64,000 nucleotides of DNA from 62-47 sp044463945 (GTDB lineage Bacteria; Pseudomonadota; Alphaproteobacteria; Rhizobiales; Xanthobacteraceae): NCBI GenBank assembly GCA_044463945.1, contig JBIQLW010000001.1:1-64000 (forward strand), written 5' to 3'. The notes under the pieces are model-generated. The model was not told the DNA's origin. It worked only from the letters and a program-made list of their open reading frames with translations, and did not search any database. Made by a program: the position numbers and the translations under genes. Positions 1 through 7,710 of this stretch are shown here, piece after piece; position 1 is the stretch's first letter, and every line of letters starts with the position of its first letter.

Positions 1-53
1 AAGGGGTCAAAATTGGACGCCGATACGGGGTCAAAGTTCAACGCCGATTGACA
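1..53. mobile_element. Terminal end of an IS21-family-like insertion sequence
   Basis: Two tandem 22-bp units, positions 3-24 and 27-48, share the frame GGGGTCAAA-TT---ACGCCGAT and differ at a few bases. The segment finishes with TTGACA at 48-53. Read on the minus strand it begins TGTCAATCGGCG and repeats, which is the multiple-terminal-repeat architecture with TG/CA ends typical of IS21 elements. The transposase genes (istA, istB) would lie to the left, outside the window. The element stops 58 bp before a tRNA gene. The family assignment is by motif memory; the repeat itself is seen directly. Confidence 0.6.
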
Positions 54-111
54 GCCTCGCCCGCGCCACCCCGTTGCCTCCCTTGGCCCGATCGGCTAAA
101 CAACGCCTCAC

Positions 112-188
112 GCACCCGTAGCTCAGCTGGATAGAGCGTCGCCCTCCGAAGGCGAAGGCCACACGTTCGAATCGTGTCGGGTGCGCCA
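112..188 (+). tRNA. tRNA-Arg (anticodon CCG)
   Basis: A 77-nt cloverleaf can be folded by eye. The acceptor stem GCACCCG (112-118) pairs with CGGGTGC (178-184), followed by discriminator G and an encoded CCA. The D-arm contains AGCTCAGCTGGATAGAGC. The anticodon stem TCGCC/GGCGA encloses the loop CTCCGAA, giving anticodon CCG, which reads the arginine codon CGG. The T-arm holds GTTCGAATC. The gene is flanked by an insertion-sequence end on the left and a recombinase remnant immediately right of its 3' end, the usual picture of a tRNA used as an integration site. Confidence 0.96.
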
Positions 189-190
189 TT

Positions 191-418
191 TCAGTACAGA
201 ACTATGAACGCCGAACGCCGCCGGTTTCCCGCTTGAAGCGGCGACAGCGTTCGCAGCAATTCCGACTTCGACCCCATGATGCGAACCACCGTGTCGGCCA
301 CCTCGACACGCTGCGCCAGGGCGCGCAGGTGGTCGCGGCGGTAGCCACCACCGTCGAGGCGTATCCGTTCACGGGCCTTGCGGGCGCCCGATTGAGCTTC
401 CGTGCTTGTGGTGAACAA
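191..418 (-). pseudogene. Remnant C-terminus of a serine site-specific recombinase
   Basis: The minus-strand reading ARERIRLDGGGYRRDHLRAL followed by AQRVEVADTVVRIMGSKSEL resembles the extreme C-terminal tail of large serine recombinases (resolvase/zinc-ribbon type) often found next to tRNA genes in alphaproteobacteria. Only about 75 residues remain. There is no catalytic resolvase domain, no zinc ribbon and no proper start, so this is debris of an integrated element. It begins 3 bp past the tRNA-Arg 3' end, consistent with an element that once used that tRNA. The family call comes from recognising the tail motif and needs a homology search. Confidence 0.45.
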
Positions 419-514
419 ATGTCGTGCCGGTGACGCTGTCGCCGGGACAGCCTGGGGATTCGGATCATCGACGTAGGCCGACTGACATCACATCGGCACA
501 GGCTGGTGTGCGGT

Positions 515-670
515 TCAGTGCGCGGGCGGCTCCGGCTGATGCGGGCCGGATTCGGGAAGCGTCAAACCTGCACGCTTCGCGGCTGCCATGACATGACGAT
601 ACATCAGATGGGCCGCCGCGTTCGCTCGTCCCATCGCGGCTGCCTTGGAGATGATCAAATGCTCCTGCAT
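515..670 (-). CDS. Small ORF of unknown function (51 aa), possibly a gene fragment
   Basis: A minus-strand frame opening at an ATG encodes 51 residues beginning MQEHLIISKAAAMGRA and ending in a proline-rich ESGPHQPEPPAH tail. The reading stays open upstream for about 15 more codons to a stop, without another ATG or GTG. Amino-acid usage (A, M, H, helical spacing) looks coding rather than random, but I recognise no family. Position inside a patch of mobile-element debris after tRNA-Arg suggests it may be the tail of a truncated gene. Whether it is expressed cannot be told from sequence. Confidence 0.3.
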   Translation of the reverse strand: MQEHLIISKAAAMGRANAAAHLMYRHVMAAAKRAGLTLPESGPHQPEPPAH

Positions 671-798
671 GAACTGCGTCTGTCCGGGAGCGACTGAGAG
701 CGGCAGCGGATCTAATTAATTGGGCCGAACACGCTTATGCTGGCACGGGCCATGAAAGTCACAGTGGATCGATGCTTACTTCGCCCGCAATGAAGCAA

Positions 799-1731
799 TT
801 ATTGCAGCGGCATTGGCGGGCGGGGAACGCTGCTGTCGCCGGGGGGCGGCGGAAGTTGCGTGGGTGCGGGCGGCGCAGTGTAAGCCTCGCGTTGCGCGAT
901 GCCCTGCCGCGGCGCAGTGTAAGCTTCGCGTTGCGCGATGCCTTGCGGATAGGTCTGCCGTTGTGAATGTGTTTGTGGCGGCGAATAGGTTACAGCGGCG
1001 CGCGAAGCCGCAGCCGGAGTTGACGCATGGCGCGGTCGTTGTCGTGAAGCTGGCTTTGATGGCTTCTCGGCGAGCTTGGGGCGCGTTCCCTGCTCAGCGA
1101 CTTTCGCGACATCGTCGCTCAACCGCTGCTGACCAGACCGCAACTGCTCGACTGTTTGCTTCAATGAAGCAATTTCTTGCGCCATTGTTTCAAGTGACTG
1201 CGTTAGTTCAGGCGGAAGCGCGGCCTGCGTCGGAGAGGTCTCTGCCGCCGGCGTGGCAGGAGCCGGCGCAGGGGGTGCTGGTATCGGCGTCGCGGATGCG
1301 GCGTCGCTGCTCTCCTGCGTCGGTGCCTGGGCAGCAGCCGGTTCGGGTGGCGCGGTTTGGGAAGGTACGTCCTGTGGCTCGGCAGCGTTGGCGCTTTGCG
1401 TGGGAGCTGGCGCGTCTGTGAGAAGCTGCGGTATCAGGTCCGAAAGCCTCTGCTTGGCCTGGTCGCCGTAGAAATGCCAGGCCATCGTTGCGGCAGCGCC
1501 TGCCGCGCAGATGGCCAGGAAGACAACGCCTCGACCAGACCGCGCATGCGGTGTCAGAATGCGTATGTCGCCGGTGTTGTCGTTCAATGGCGTGGCGTGG
1601 AGCGGCGGCTCGTTCTCCGGCTCAGGCGCAGGCGCGACGTTGGACTCAGACAGATTGCTCGCGCGGTGCGTTGCCGAAGCGCGGAGTTGCGCGGCTATGG
1701 TGTCGTGCGGGTCTGCATGTTGCAATTGCAT
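799..1731 (-). CDS. Single-pass membrane protein with Pro/Ala-rich linker, coiled coil and C-terminal repeat
   Basis: Start taken at the ATG giving MQLQHADPHDTIAAQLRAS (310 aa); an open frame continues upstream to 1962 but that part is low-complexity and lacks a convincing start. Order of parts: charged cytoplasmic N-terminus of about 80 residues, one transmembrane segment (GVVFLAICAAGAAATMAW), a long Pro/Ala/Gln linker, a short coiled coil (SLETMAQEIASLKQTVEQL), a basic stretch, then two copies of RQGIAQREAYTAP and a proline-rich end. The layout resembles alphaproteobacterial hypothetical proteins that span the inner membrane and reach into the periplasm. No catalytic motif is visible, so function is unknown. 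The gene stands alone, divergent from the LysR gene downstream. Confidence 0.7.
   Translation of the reverse strand: MQLQHADPHDTIAAQLRASATHRASNLSESNVAPAPEPENEPPLHATPLNDNTGDIRILTPHARSGRGVVFLAICAAGAAATMAWHFYGDQAKQRLSDLIPQLLTDAPAPTQSANAAEPQDVPSQTAPPEPAAAQAPTQESSDAASATPIPAPPAPAPATPAAETSPTQAALPPELTQSLETMAQEIASLKQTVEQLRSGQQRLSDDVAKVAEQGTRPKLAEKPSKPASRQRPRHASTPAAASRAAVTYSPPQTHSQRQTYPQGIAQREAYTAPRQGIAQREAYTAPPAPTQLPPPPGDSSVPRPPMPLQ
872..949 (+). repeat. Two 39-bp tandem copies inside the coiled-coil protein gene
   Basis: Units 872-910 and 911-949 begin GGCGCAGTGTAAGC and are nearly identical, with a few substitutions. Because 39 bp is 13 codons, the duplication stays in frame and encodes two copies of RQGIAQREAYTAP near the C-terminus. 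A recent in-frame slippage or recombination duplication is the simplest explanation. Confidence 0.9.
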
Positions 1732-2049
1732 GAGCGCTCCGTGATCGTGCGGGGGTGCGACGCGCGGCGAACATTCCGGCCGAGGCGCATGGGGAAAGAC
1801 GCATCGCGCTTTGACTATAGCAAGGCGGCACGGTGAAAAGTGTGAGGCAGAGGAACTGAGTCCTAACGCCATCGGCGATGGCTCAGGCTCTTGGTGAGCT
1901 TGTCCGGCGCATGTCCCGGCAGCGGCTGATCGAGCGGCATCGACCGCCGGCTCCGCAAACAAACATCATGGCCGAAAATGCTGCATCTGGATCGGAACGA
2001 GGCGATGCACTACTCTCTCCCGCCCGATTCACGACATCCGTCAGGCAGC

Positions 2050-2973
2050 ATGAAAACCAAATCGTTTGAATGGAGCGATCTGGCCTTGTTTTTAGCAGTC
2101 GCGCGTGCGGGGCGGCTGACCGCAGCGGCGCGACGCTTGCAGATCGATCATTCGACGCTGAGCCGGCGGGTCGCTTCGCTTGAAACGGCCCTACACACCA
2201 AGCTGTTCGACCGGCGCCAGACAGGATACGTGCTCACGCAGCAGGGCGAAAAGTTGCTGGGTATCGTCGAATCGGTTGAAACGTCCACAACCAGGATCGC
2301 CAAGGAGATCGGCGGAGCAAATCTTTCGGCGTCCGGCTCCGTGCGCATCGGCGCGCCTGACGGCTTTGGCAGCTTTTTTCTCGCTCCAAGGATCGGTCGT
2401 CTGCTCGACACACATCCCGGCCTCGAAATACAGCTTGTCGCCAACCCCAGAACGTTCAGCCTTTCAAAGCGGGAAGCCGATATCGCCATCGGCCTGAGCC
2501 GACCGAGAGGAGGAAAGCTGCACGCGCGAAAGCTGGTCGACTTTGAGCTCGGACTCTACGCTTCGAAGGATTATCAGGCGCGCACCCCACTCGAAGATCT
2601 GAGCCAACTCCCGCACCACCGGATCATCACATATATTCAGGATCTGATCTTTGCTCCCGAGCTTGACTATCTGGAAGAGGTCGGCGTGCAACTCAATGCG
2701 ACCTTCCAGGCTTCCAATCCAATCACTCAGCAGAATGCTACACGCGCGGGTTGTGGAATAGGCATTCTGGCCTGTTTCATGGCGGATCCGGATCCCTCGC
2801 TGGTGCGGCTGCTGCGCGCGGAGTTTTCGCTGATACGAACGCTCTGGCTGATTGTGCCCTCCGAAATCCGTGAGTTGTCGCGCGTGCGCGTGACAGCGGA
2901 CTTCATCGTCGAAGAGGTGGGCCGGTCGAACAGTTGGATCGGCCAGCCGGAAAGGCCCGCCAACGCCGGCTAA
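2050..2973 (+). CDS. LysR-family transcriptional regulator
   Basis: Predicted 307-residue regulator. Residues about 6-65 form the winged helix-turn-helix (LALFLAVARAGRLTAAARRL, then STLSRRVASLE), and the remainder is the periplasmic-binding-like effector domain (GSVRIGAPDGFGSFFLAP onward). The ATG at 2050 is preferred over the upstream ATG at 1978 because LysR proteins normally start 5-15 residues before the helix-turn-helix and this gives the usual length. It lies 193 bp before, and in the same direction as, the nine-gene acyl-CoA operon starting at 3167, so it is the likely regulator of that operon. The effector is unknown but is probably the acid or an acyl-CoA made by the operon. Confidence 0.92.
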   Translation: MKTKSFEWSDLALFLAVARAGRLTAAARRLQIDHSTLSRRVASLETALHTKLFDRRQTGYVLTQQGEKLLGIVESVETSTTRIAKEIGGANLSASGSVRIGAPDGFGSFFLAPRIGRLLDTHPGLEIQLVANPRTFSLSKREADIAIGLSRPRGGKLHARKLVDFELGLYASKDYQARTPLEDLSQLPHHRIITYIQDLIFAPELDYLEEVGVQLNATFQASNPITQQNATRAGCGIGILACFMADPDPSLVRLLRAEFSLIRTLWLIVPSEIRELSRVRVTADFIVEEVGRSNSWIGQPERPANAG

Positions 2974-3166
2974 ATTGAAACCGGATCCGTCGCGCCAAGA
3001 CGGAATTCGCCGCGTTCGAGACCCCGAAGCATCGCTTGTGCGTATGTGAATTTATGCACGGTGGGAAGCGATGACTGCACTATATATTGTTTCCTTCCAC
3101 ATCCCTTAAGATTTGTTGGTGGCAAAAGCAGCGCGCGCATAAGCGCGCCGTGGGAGGAGAATCGAC
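2974..3166 (+). promoter_or_regulatory. Probable promoter/regulator-binding region of the acyl-CoA operon
   Basis: This 193-bp gap separates lysR from the operon's first gene. An AT-rich patch around 3080-3120 (ACTATATATTG, then TTAAGATTTG) contrasts with the GC-rich surroundings and is the best place for a promoter. A strong ribosome-binding site GGGAGGAG precedes the ATG at 3167. I could not fix an unambiguous T-N11-A LysR box by eye. Confidence 0.4.
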
Positions 3167-4561
3167 ATGGTACCATCAGGCTCCGTGAACGCAGGCGCTC
3201 GCCTGGATCGCCTGCCGATCTCGCGGTTTCATTGGAAAATTCTGGCTCTGATCGCTGGCGGAGCCTTTATCGATTCTTACGACATCTATCTCGGCGGCGG
3301 CGTGATGGCCGCGATGGTGGCCGAAGGTTTCTCAACTCTCCCCAAGAACGCGATATTCGTTTCTGCGACATTCTTTGGAATGCTGATCGGGGCCGGCTTC
3401 GCGGGCTATGTCGGCGACAAGATGGGCCGCCGCTACTCCTACCAGGTAAACCTGGCGATCTTCGGCCTGGCTTCGTTGCTTGCCTGCTTCGCACCGAACA
3501 TCGAAACTCTCATCGTGCTTCGATTCATGATGGGGCTTGGGCTCGGCGCCGAACTTGTCGTTGCTGCCGGAACGCTGTGCGAGTTCATTCCGCCAAGCCA
3601 TCGCGGCCGCTGGATCTGCTTGCTCGGCACGATCATCGTGGCGGGATTGCCTGTTGCCAGCACGATTGGATATTTCGTTATTCCGACCTTCGGCTGGCGC
3701 TGGATGTTCGCCATCGCGGCGATCATGTCCTTCGTCATCTGGATCATGCGAAAGCGGATGCCGGAGTCGCCGCGCTGGCTGGAAACGGTCGGACGTCTTG
3801 AGGAAGCCGAACAAACGTTGCGCGAAATTGAACGCGGGGTCGAGCGCCGTCACGGGCCTTTGCCGGCGGTGAAGGTGACGACGACGGTGGTTCCTTCCGC
3901 CGACGCATCGAAGACGAGCATCTGGGCGCTGTTCCGCAAGCCATATCTGGCGCGCACCATCGTGGCCTGCCTCGTTCTTGTGTGCATCAATGTCTCGGTC
4001 CATGGATTCGTTGCCTGGCTGCCGACCTTCCTGGTCAAGGAAGGGGTCGATATCGTCAAGTCCCTCGGATACGTCACGCTGATGTCACTCGGCGCTCCTG
4101 CCGGAGGCCTGGCCGGCTATTTCCTGGCCGATCGGCTGCCGCGACGCACCGCCCTCCTGCTATCCTGCGCCTTGATCATCGGCTCGGGTCTCGTCTATCC
4201 GGCAATCAAGGATCCGGTGCTATTCACCGCGGTCGGCTTCGTGCTGATGACGAGCATCTACATGCTCGTGGCCCTTGGCCAGTTCGGCTTCGTGCCGGAA
4301 CTGTTCCCCACGAAGCTGCGCCTGCGCGGCACCGGAATTTCGCAGGTTGCCGGCCGCGCCGCCTCGATCACCAATCCATACATCGTGGTCCTCGTCTTCG
4401 ACCGGTTCGGCCTGAACGGAATTCTGATCTACGTCGCCGGCCTGCTGGCCTTGCTGGGTCTCGCGATCATCGCATTGGGCATCGAGACGGGATCGAGTTC
4501 GCTTGAAGAGGCCTCAGAACTCGATGAAGCCGAGCCCGCGCTCGCGAAGTCGAAGGCCTAA
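3167..4561 (+). CDS. MFS transporter, carboxylate/aromatic-acid or sugar-porter-like
   Basis: A 464-residue protein with about twelve hydrophobic segments. The first helix contains a conserved acidic stretch (GGAFIDSYDIYLGG). The MFS motif A in the loop between helices 2 and 3 reads GYVGDKMGRRYS, and a second copy near mid-protein reads GYFLADRLPRR. RPESPRWL-type residues appear as MPESPRWLE in the central loop, a feature of the sugar-porter and aromatic acid:H+ symporter families. As first gene of a CoA-ligase/thiolase operon it probably imports the acid that is degraded. The ATG has a strong Shine-Dalgarno GGGAGGAG. Confidence 0.9.
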   Translation: MVPSGSVNAGARLDRLPISRFHWKILALIAGGAFIDSYDIYLGGGVMAAMVAEGFSTLPKNAIFVSATFFGMLIGAGFAGYVGDKMGRRYSYQVNLAIFGLASLLACFAPNIETLIVLRFMMGLGLGAELVVAAGTLCEFIPPSHRGRWICLLGTIIVAGLPVASTIGYFVIPTFGWRWMFAIAAIMSFVIWIMRKRMPESPRWLETVGRLEEAEQTLREIERGVERRHGPLPAVKVTTTVVPSADASKTSIWALFRKPYLARTIVACLVLVCINVSVHGFVAWLPTFLVKEGVDIVKSLGYVTLMSLGAPAGGLAGYFLADRLPRRTALLLSCALIIGSGLVYPAIKDPVLFTAVGFVLMTSIYMLVALGQFGFVPELFPTKLRLRGTGISQVAGRAASITNPYIVVLVFDRFGLNGILIYVAGLLALLGLAIIALGIETGSSSLEEASELDEAEPALAKSKA

Positions 4562-4578
4562 CGCTGTTGGAGGGAAAG

Positions 4579-5019
4579 GTGGCTTCTTCCTCGACAGTTC
4601 ACTCCATCGGGAATGCGTGTGCTCTTCCTCGCGCGCCTATCGTCGGCGTGAGATGCGCGGATTGCGGAAAGCGGATGCTTCCGGCTCGGCTGCGATGCGC
4701 GGAGTGCTATGGCGCGCGATTGGTGCCATGCGAACTTGATACTGTCGCACGCGTTCGCGCCATGACGGTGATCCATCAAACGCCTCCAGGCTATCGCGGC
4801 GGGGTGCCTTACGTCCTTGCCTTGGTGGTCATGGATAATGACCTCAACGTACTGACTCACCTTGTCGGGAAAACACCAGATGCGTGGAAGCTCGGCGACA
4901 AGGTCGTTCCGTGCCGCATCGCGCTCGGCGGTTCCTCGACAGAGGCGGATGCGGTGGAGATCCACGCGTTCCGTCCGGCCGACATGCAGGAAGATCAGAA
5001 GCAGGACCAAGGATCATGA
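4579..5019 (+). CDS. DUF35 OB-fold protein with rubredoxin-like zinc ribbon
   Basis: About 146 residues from a GTG start placed 5 nt after GGAGG; an in-frame TTG at 4567 overlaps that ribosome site and is less likely. Cys26, Cys29, Cys40 and Cys43 form the zinc ribbon (RCADCGKRM, RCAECYG), followed by an OB-fold of about 85 residues. DUF35 proteins are obligate partners of SCP2/LTP-type thiolases and aldolases, where they shape the acyl-CoA site. Here the gene's stop overlaps the start of such a thiolase (ATGA), so the two are probably co-translated and form a complex. Confidence 0.88.
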   Translation: MASSSTVHSIGNACALPRAPIVGVRCADCGKRMLPARLRCAECYGARLVPCELDTVARVRAMTVIHQTPPGYRGGVPYVLALVVMDNDLNVLTHLVGKTPDAWKLGDKVVPCRIALGGSSTEADAVEIHAFRPADMQEDQKQDQGS

Positions 5020-6134
5020 CCAAGGCGTTTATCATTGGCACGGGGATTACCCCGTTCGGCCGATTTCCAGGCAGTGCCGTCGAACATCTCGCCGCCAATG
5101 CGATTGTCGACGCCGTCGTCGACGCCGATATTCATTGGCGCGACGTTCAATGCCTCTATGCCGCGCACGTTCATCAGGGCGTCGCGGCGGGGCAGAGGGT
5201 GATCAAGGAAATCGGCCCGTCCGGAATTCCTGTCGTTAACGTGGAGAACTGTTCAGCCGCTGCATCGACGGCGCTTCACGAGGCGCGGCTCGCCATTGCC
5301 GCCGGAGAGTACGACGTCGTCGTCGTTGCCGGATTCGAGAAGATGCAACACGGGATTCTCCTGAACGTTCATCCCCTGGAGAGTCCCGAGGTGGCGATGG
5401 GGACGACCGTCCTGCCGATGCGTTTTGCATTGATGGCGTCGGAGCATATCGAGAAATACGGCACGACGCCCGAGCAATTCGGCATGGTGACGGTGAAGAA
5501 TCGTGCTCACGCCTCGCTCAATCCGAAAGCGCAGTATCCATCGTCGATAACGCTGGAAGAAGTGATGGCGTCGCGGATGATCTCCGACCCGATCACGAAG
5601 TTGCAGTGCAGCCCGACGACGGATGGCGCGGCGGCCGTCGTCATGTGCTCGGAAGCGTTCCTGAAGCGGAACGGAGCGCGACGCGGCGTGCGCATCGTGG
5701 CGAGCGGGCTCGTCTCCGATATCGACGAGCAGGGTTCGAACGTCTTCAGCCTCGAAATGGTCGGACGCAATGTCCGCTCCGTTTACGAAAAGGCCGGTCT
5801 CGGGCCGGAGAACCTCGATCTGGTGGAGACGCACGATTGCTTCTCCGTGGCGGAGTTGCTGGCCTACGAGAAGCTGGGACTTTGCGAGGAAGGAGCGGGC
5901 GGCGCCTTCATCGAGTCGGGTGCGACTCGATTAGGGGGCAGGATTCCGGTCAATGTCAGCGGGGGCTTGATCGGGAAGGGCCATCCCCTCGGTGCCACGG
6001 GTCTGGCGCAGATCATCGAGGTGGTGACTCAGCTTCGCGGGGAGGCAGGACACAGACAGGTCGACAAGGCCCGGATCGGACTCACCTCGAACATGGGAAT
6101 GTGGTCAAGCTGCATTCACGTCCTCTCAAATTGA
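5016..6134 (+). CDS. SCP2/lipid-transfer-type thiolase, DUF35 partner
   Basis: 372 residues from an ATG overlapping the DUF35 stop. Seen motifs: VENCSAAAST (Cys79), THDCFSVAELLAYE (His273, Cys275) and GGLIGKGHPLGATG (His323). These match the thiolase-like family that cleaves or condenses 3-oxoacyl-CoA using HDCF rather than the classical NEAF. By eye the Cys at the nucleophile motif sits one residue earlier than in the common ENACASGST pattern, with Ser80 at the standard place. The protein may therefore be a thiolase with variant spacing or a lyase/aldolase. Paralogous to the product of 7711-8901. Confidence 0.88.
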   Translation: MTKAFIIGTGITPFGRFPGSAVEHLAANAIVDAVVDADIHWRDVQCLYAAHVHQGVAAGQRVIKEIGPSGIPVVNVENCSAAASTALHEARLAIAAGEYDVVVVAGFEKMQHGILLNVHPLESPEVAMGTTVLPMRFALMASEHIEKYGTTPEQFGMVTVKNRAHASLNPKAQYPSSITLEEVMASRMISDPITKLQCSPTTDGAAAVVMCSEAFLKRNGARRGVRIVASGLVSDIDEQGSNVFSLEMVGRNVRSVYEKAGLGPENLDLVETHDCFSVAELLAYEKLGLCEEGAGGAFIESGATRLGGRIPVNVSGGLIGKGHPLGATGLAQIIEVVTQLRGEAGHRQVDKARIGLTSNMGMWSSCIHVLSN

Positions 6135-6142
6135 GAAGCCCG

Positions 6143-7702
6143 ATGAATCTCGATGTCCTGCTCCGCAATGCGTTTACCCGATTCCCGGACCATCCCGCCG
6201 TCATCGACAGCGCGCGCACCTTTAGCTTCCGGCAGGTGGACGATCGCATCAGCCGGTTGGGGCATTCGCTCCTGGCGCTGGGGCTAAATCACCAAAGCCG
6301 TATTGCTTCCCTCCAGTTCAACTCGACCGAAACGCTGGAGTTCGATCTGATGTCCGGCAGGTTCGGATTCGTTCGAACCCTGTTGAACGCGCGATACGCG
6401 ATCGACGACCTTGTCTATGTTCTGAACCATTGCAAGGCACGTCTGCTCTGCTTCGGTCATGAATTTGAAGCCGAGGTCTTCCAGATCCGCGACCGGCTTC
6501 CGCTGGTTCAGCATTACGTTTGTGTCGGAGACGCAGCCCCGCCATGGGCTCTCTCCTACGACGAACTGATCGCGAAAGGGCCGGCGGGGCCGGTGCCTTA
6601 CGATGTCGCGGAAACCGATTGGCATTCGATCTACTACACGTCTGGTACCACAGGGCGGCCCAAAGGCGTGGTTCTGAGCCAGCGCAACTGGCTGGTCCTG
6701 GTGCGGAATCATTTCGCAGAGGTTTTTCCGAGGGCGTCGGAATCCGATGTCCTGCTTCATGCGGCGCCGATGTCGCACGCCTCCGGCGCGATGATTATCG
6801 CGCATATGCTGCGCGGTTCGCGGCAGGTCATCATGCCGCGTTTCGAAGCGGGCGGCGTTCTTGAGCACATCGCCAGGTTCGGCGCGACCACGATGTTTCT
6901 CGCGCCCACGATGGCGGTGATGCTGCTTGAACATCCGGACCATGACAGAACCGCGAAGGAAACGCTGCATAGCGTCGTCTATAGCGGCGGTCCGATGGCT
7001 CCTGAGCGGATTCGCGAGGCGTTGCGGCGCTGGGGTCCCGTCCTGATCCAGGGTTACGGTCAGTGGGAGGCGCCGCAGTTCTTCACTTGCCTCAATCAGC
7101 ATCATCACGCCGCGGCTCTTGCCGGGAGTCACCCGCATCGGCTGGCCTCCTGCGGGCTTCCGTTCAGCTTCGCGCGCGTCGGAATCATGAGCAAGGACGG
7201 AACGTTGTTGCCCGTCGGCAATGAAGGCGAGGTCGTCACCGCGGGGGACCACCTGATGGTCGGATACCTCGACGATCCCGATGCGACGAGCGCGGAGCGG
7301 CATGGGATCTGGCAGCGGACAGGGGATATCGGCCGCTTCGACGAAGACGGCTTCCTCTATCTGACGGATCGCAAGAAGGACCTCATCATCACCGGAGGGA
7401 GCAACGTCTATCCGCGTGAGATCGAGGACGTGCTCGCCGCTCATCCCAATGTCGTGGAAGCGATCGTCGTCGGTGTTCCGGACGACAAGTGGGGAGAGCG
7501 GGTTCACGCCGTCGTGGTCCAGCGGAACGGCGCCGGGCTTGAGCAGGGGACGTTTCTCTCCTGGTGCCGCGAACGTTTGTCGGCGGATAAGCGCCCGCGC
7601 TCGATGGAGCTTGTCGATGAACTCCCGAAGAGCGCCTACGGCAAAATCCTGCGCCGGGAGGTTCGCGCGAGATTCTGGAAATCGGCGGATCGGCAGATCT
7701 GA
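6143..7702 (+). CDS. Acyl-CoA synthetase (class I adenylate-forming), first copy
   Basis: A 519-residue AMP-forming ligase. The P-loop motif YYTSGTTGRPKGVV, the core GYGQWEAPQ, the hinge region TGDIGRFDEDGF with DRKKDLIITGGSNVYPREIE, and the C-terminal lysine in PKSAYGKILRR are all present, so the enzyme looks intact. The reaction is carboxylate + ATP + CoA to acyl-CoA + AMP + PPi. Starts 8 nt after the first thiolase. The 514-residue paralogue at 8902-10446 has the same tail motif, so the operon may activate two acids, for example the substrate and a ring- or chain-cleavage product. Substrate cannot be read from sequence. Confidence 0.92.
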   Translation: MNLDVLLRNAFTRFPDHPAVIDSARTFSFRQVDDRISRLGHSLLALGLNHQSRIASLQFNSTETLEFDLMSGRFGFVRTLLNARYAIDDLVYVLNHCKARLLCFGHEFEAEVFQIRDRLPLVQHYVCVGDAAPPWALSYDELIAKGPAGPVPYDVAETDWHSIYYTSGTTGRPKGVVLSQRNWLVLVRNHFAEVFPRASESDVLLHAAPMSHASGAMIIAHMLRGSRQVIMPRFEAGGVLEHIARFGATTMFLAPTMAVMLLEHPDHDRTAKETLHSVVYSGGPMAPERIREALRRWGPVLIQGYGQWEAPQFFTCLNQHHHAAALAGSHPHRLASCGLPFSFARVGIMSKDGTLLPVGNEGEVVTAGDHLMVGYLDDPDATSAERHGIWQRTGDIGRFDEDGFLYLTDRKKDLIITGGSNVYPREIEDVLAAHPNVVEAIVVGVPDDKWGERVHAVVVQRNGAGLEQGTFLSWCRERLSADKRPRSMELVDELPKSAYGKILRREVRARFWKSADRQI

Positions 7703-7710
7703 GAGATCAA

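Noticed and set aside
5606..6142. Upstream extension of the first acyl-CoA synthetase frame
   Set aside because: It runs out of phase through the 3' half of the first thiolase; ATG 6143 gives the normal ligase N-terminus.
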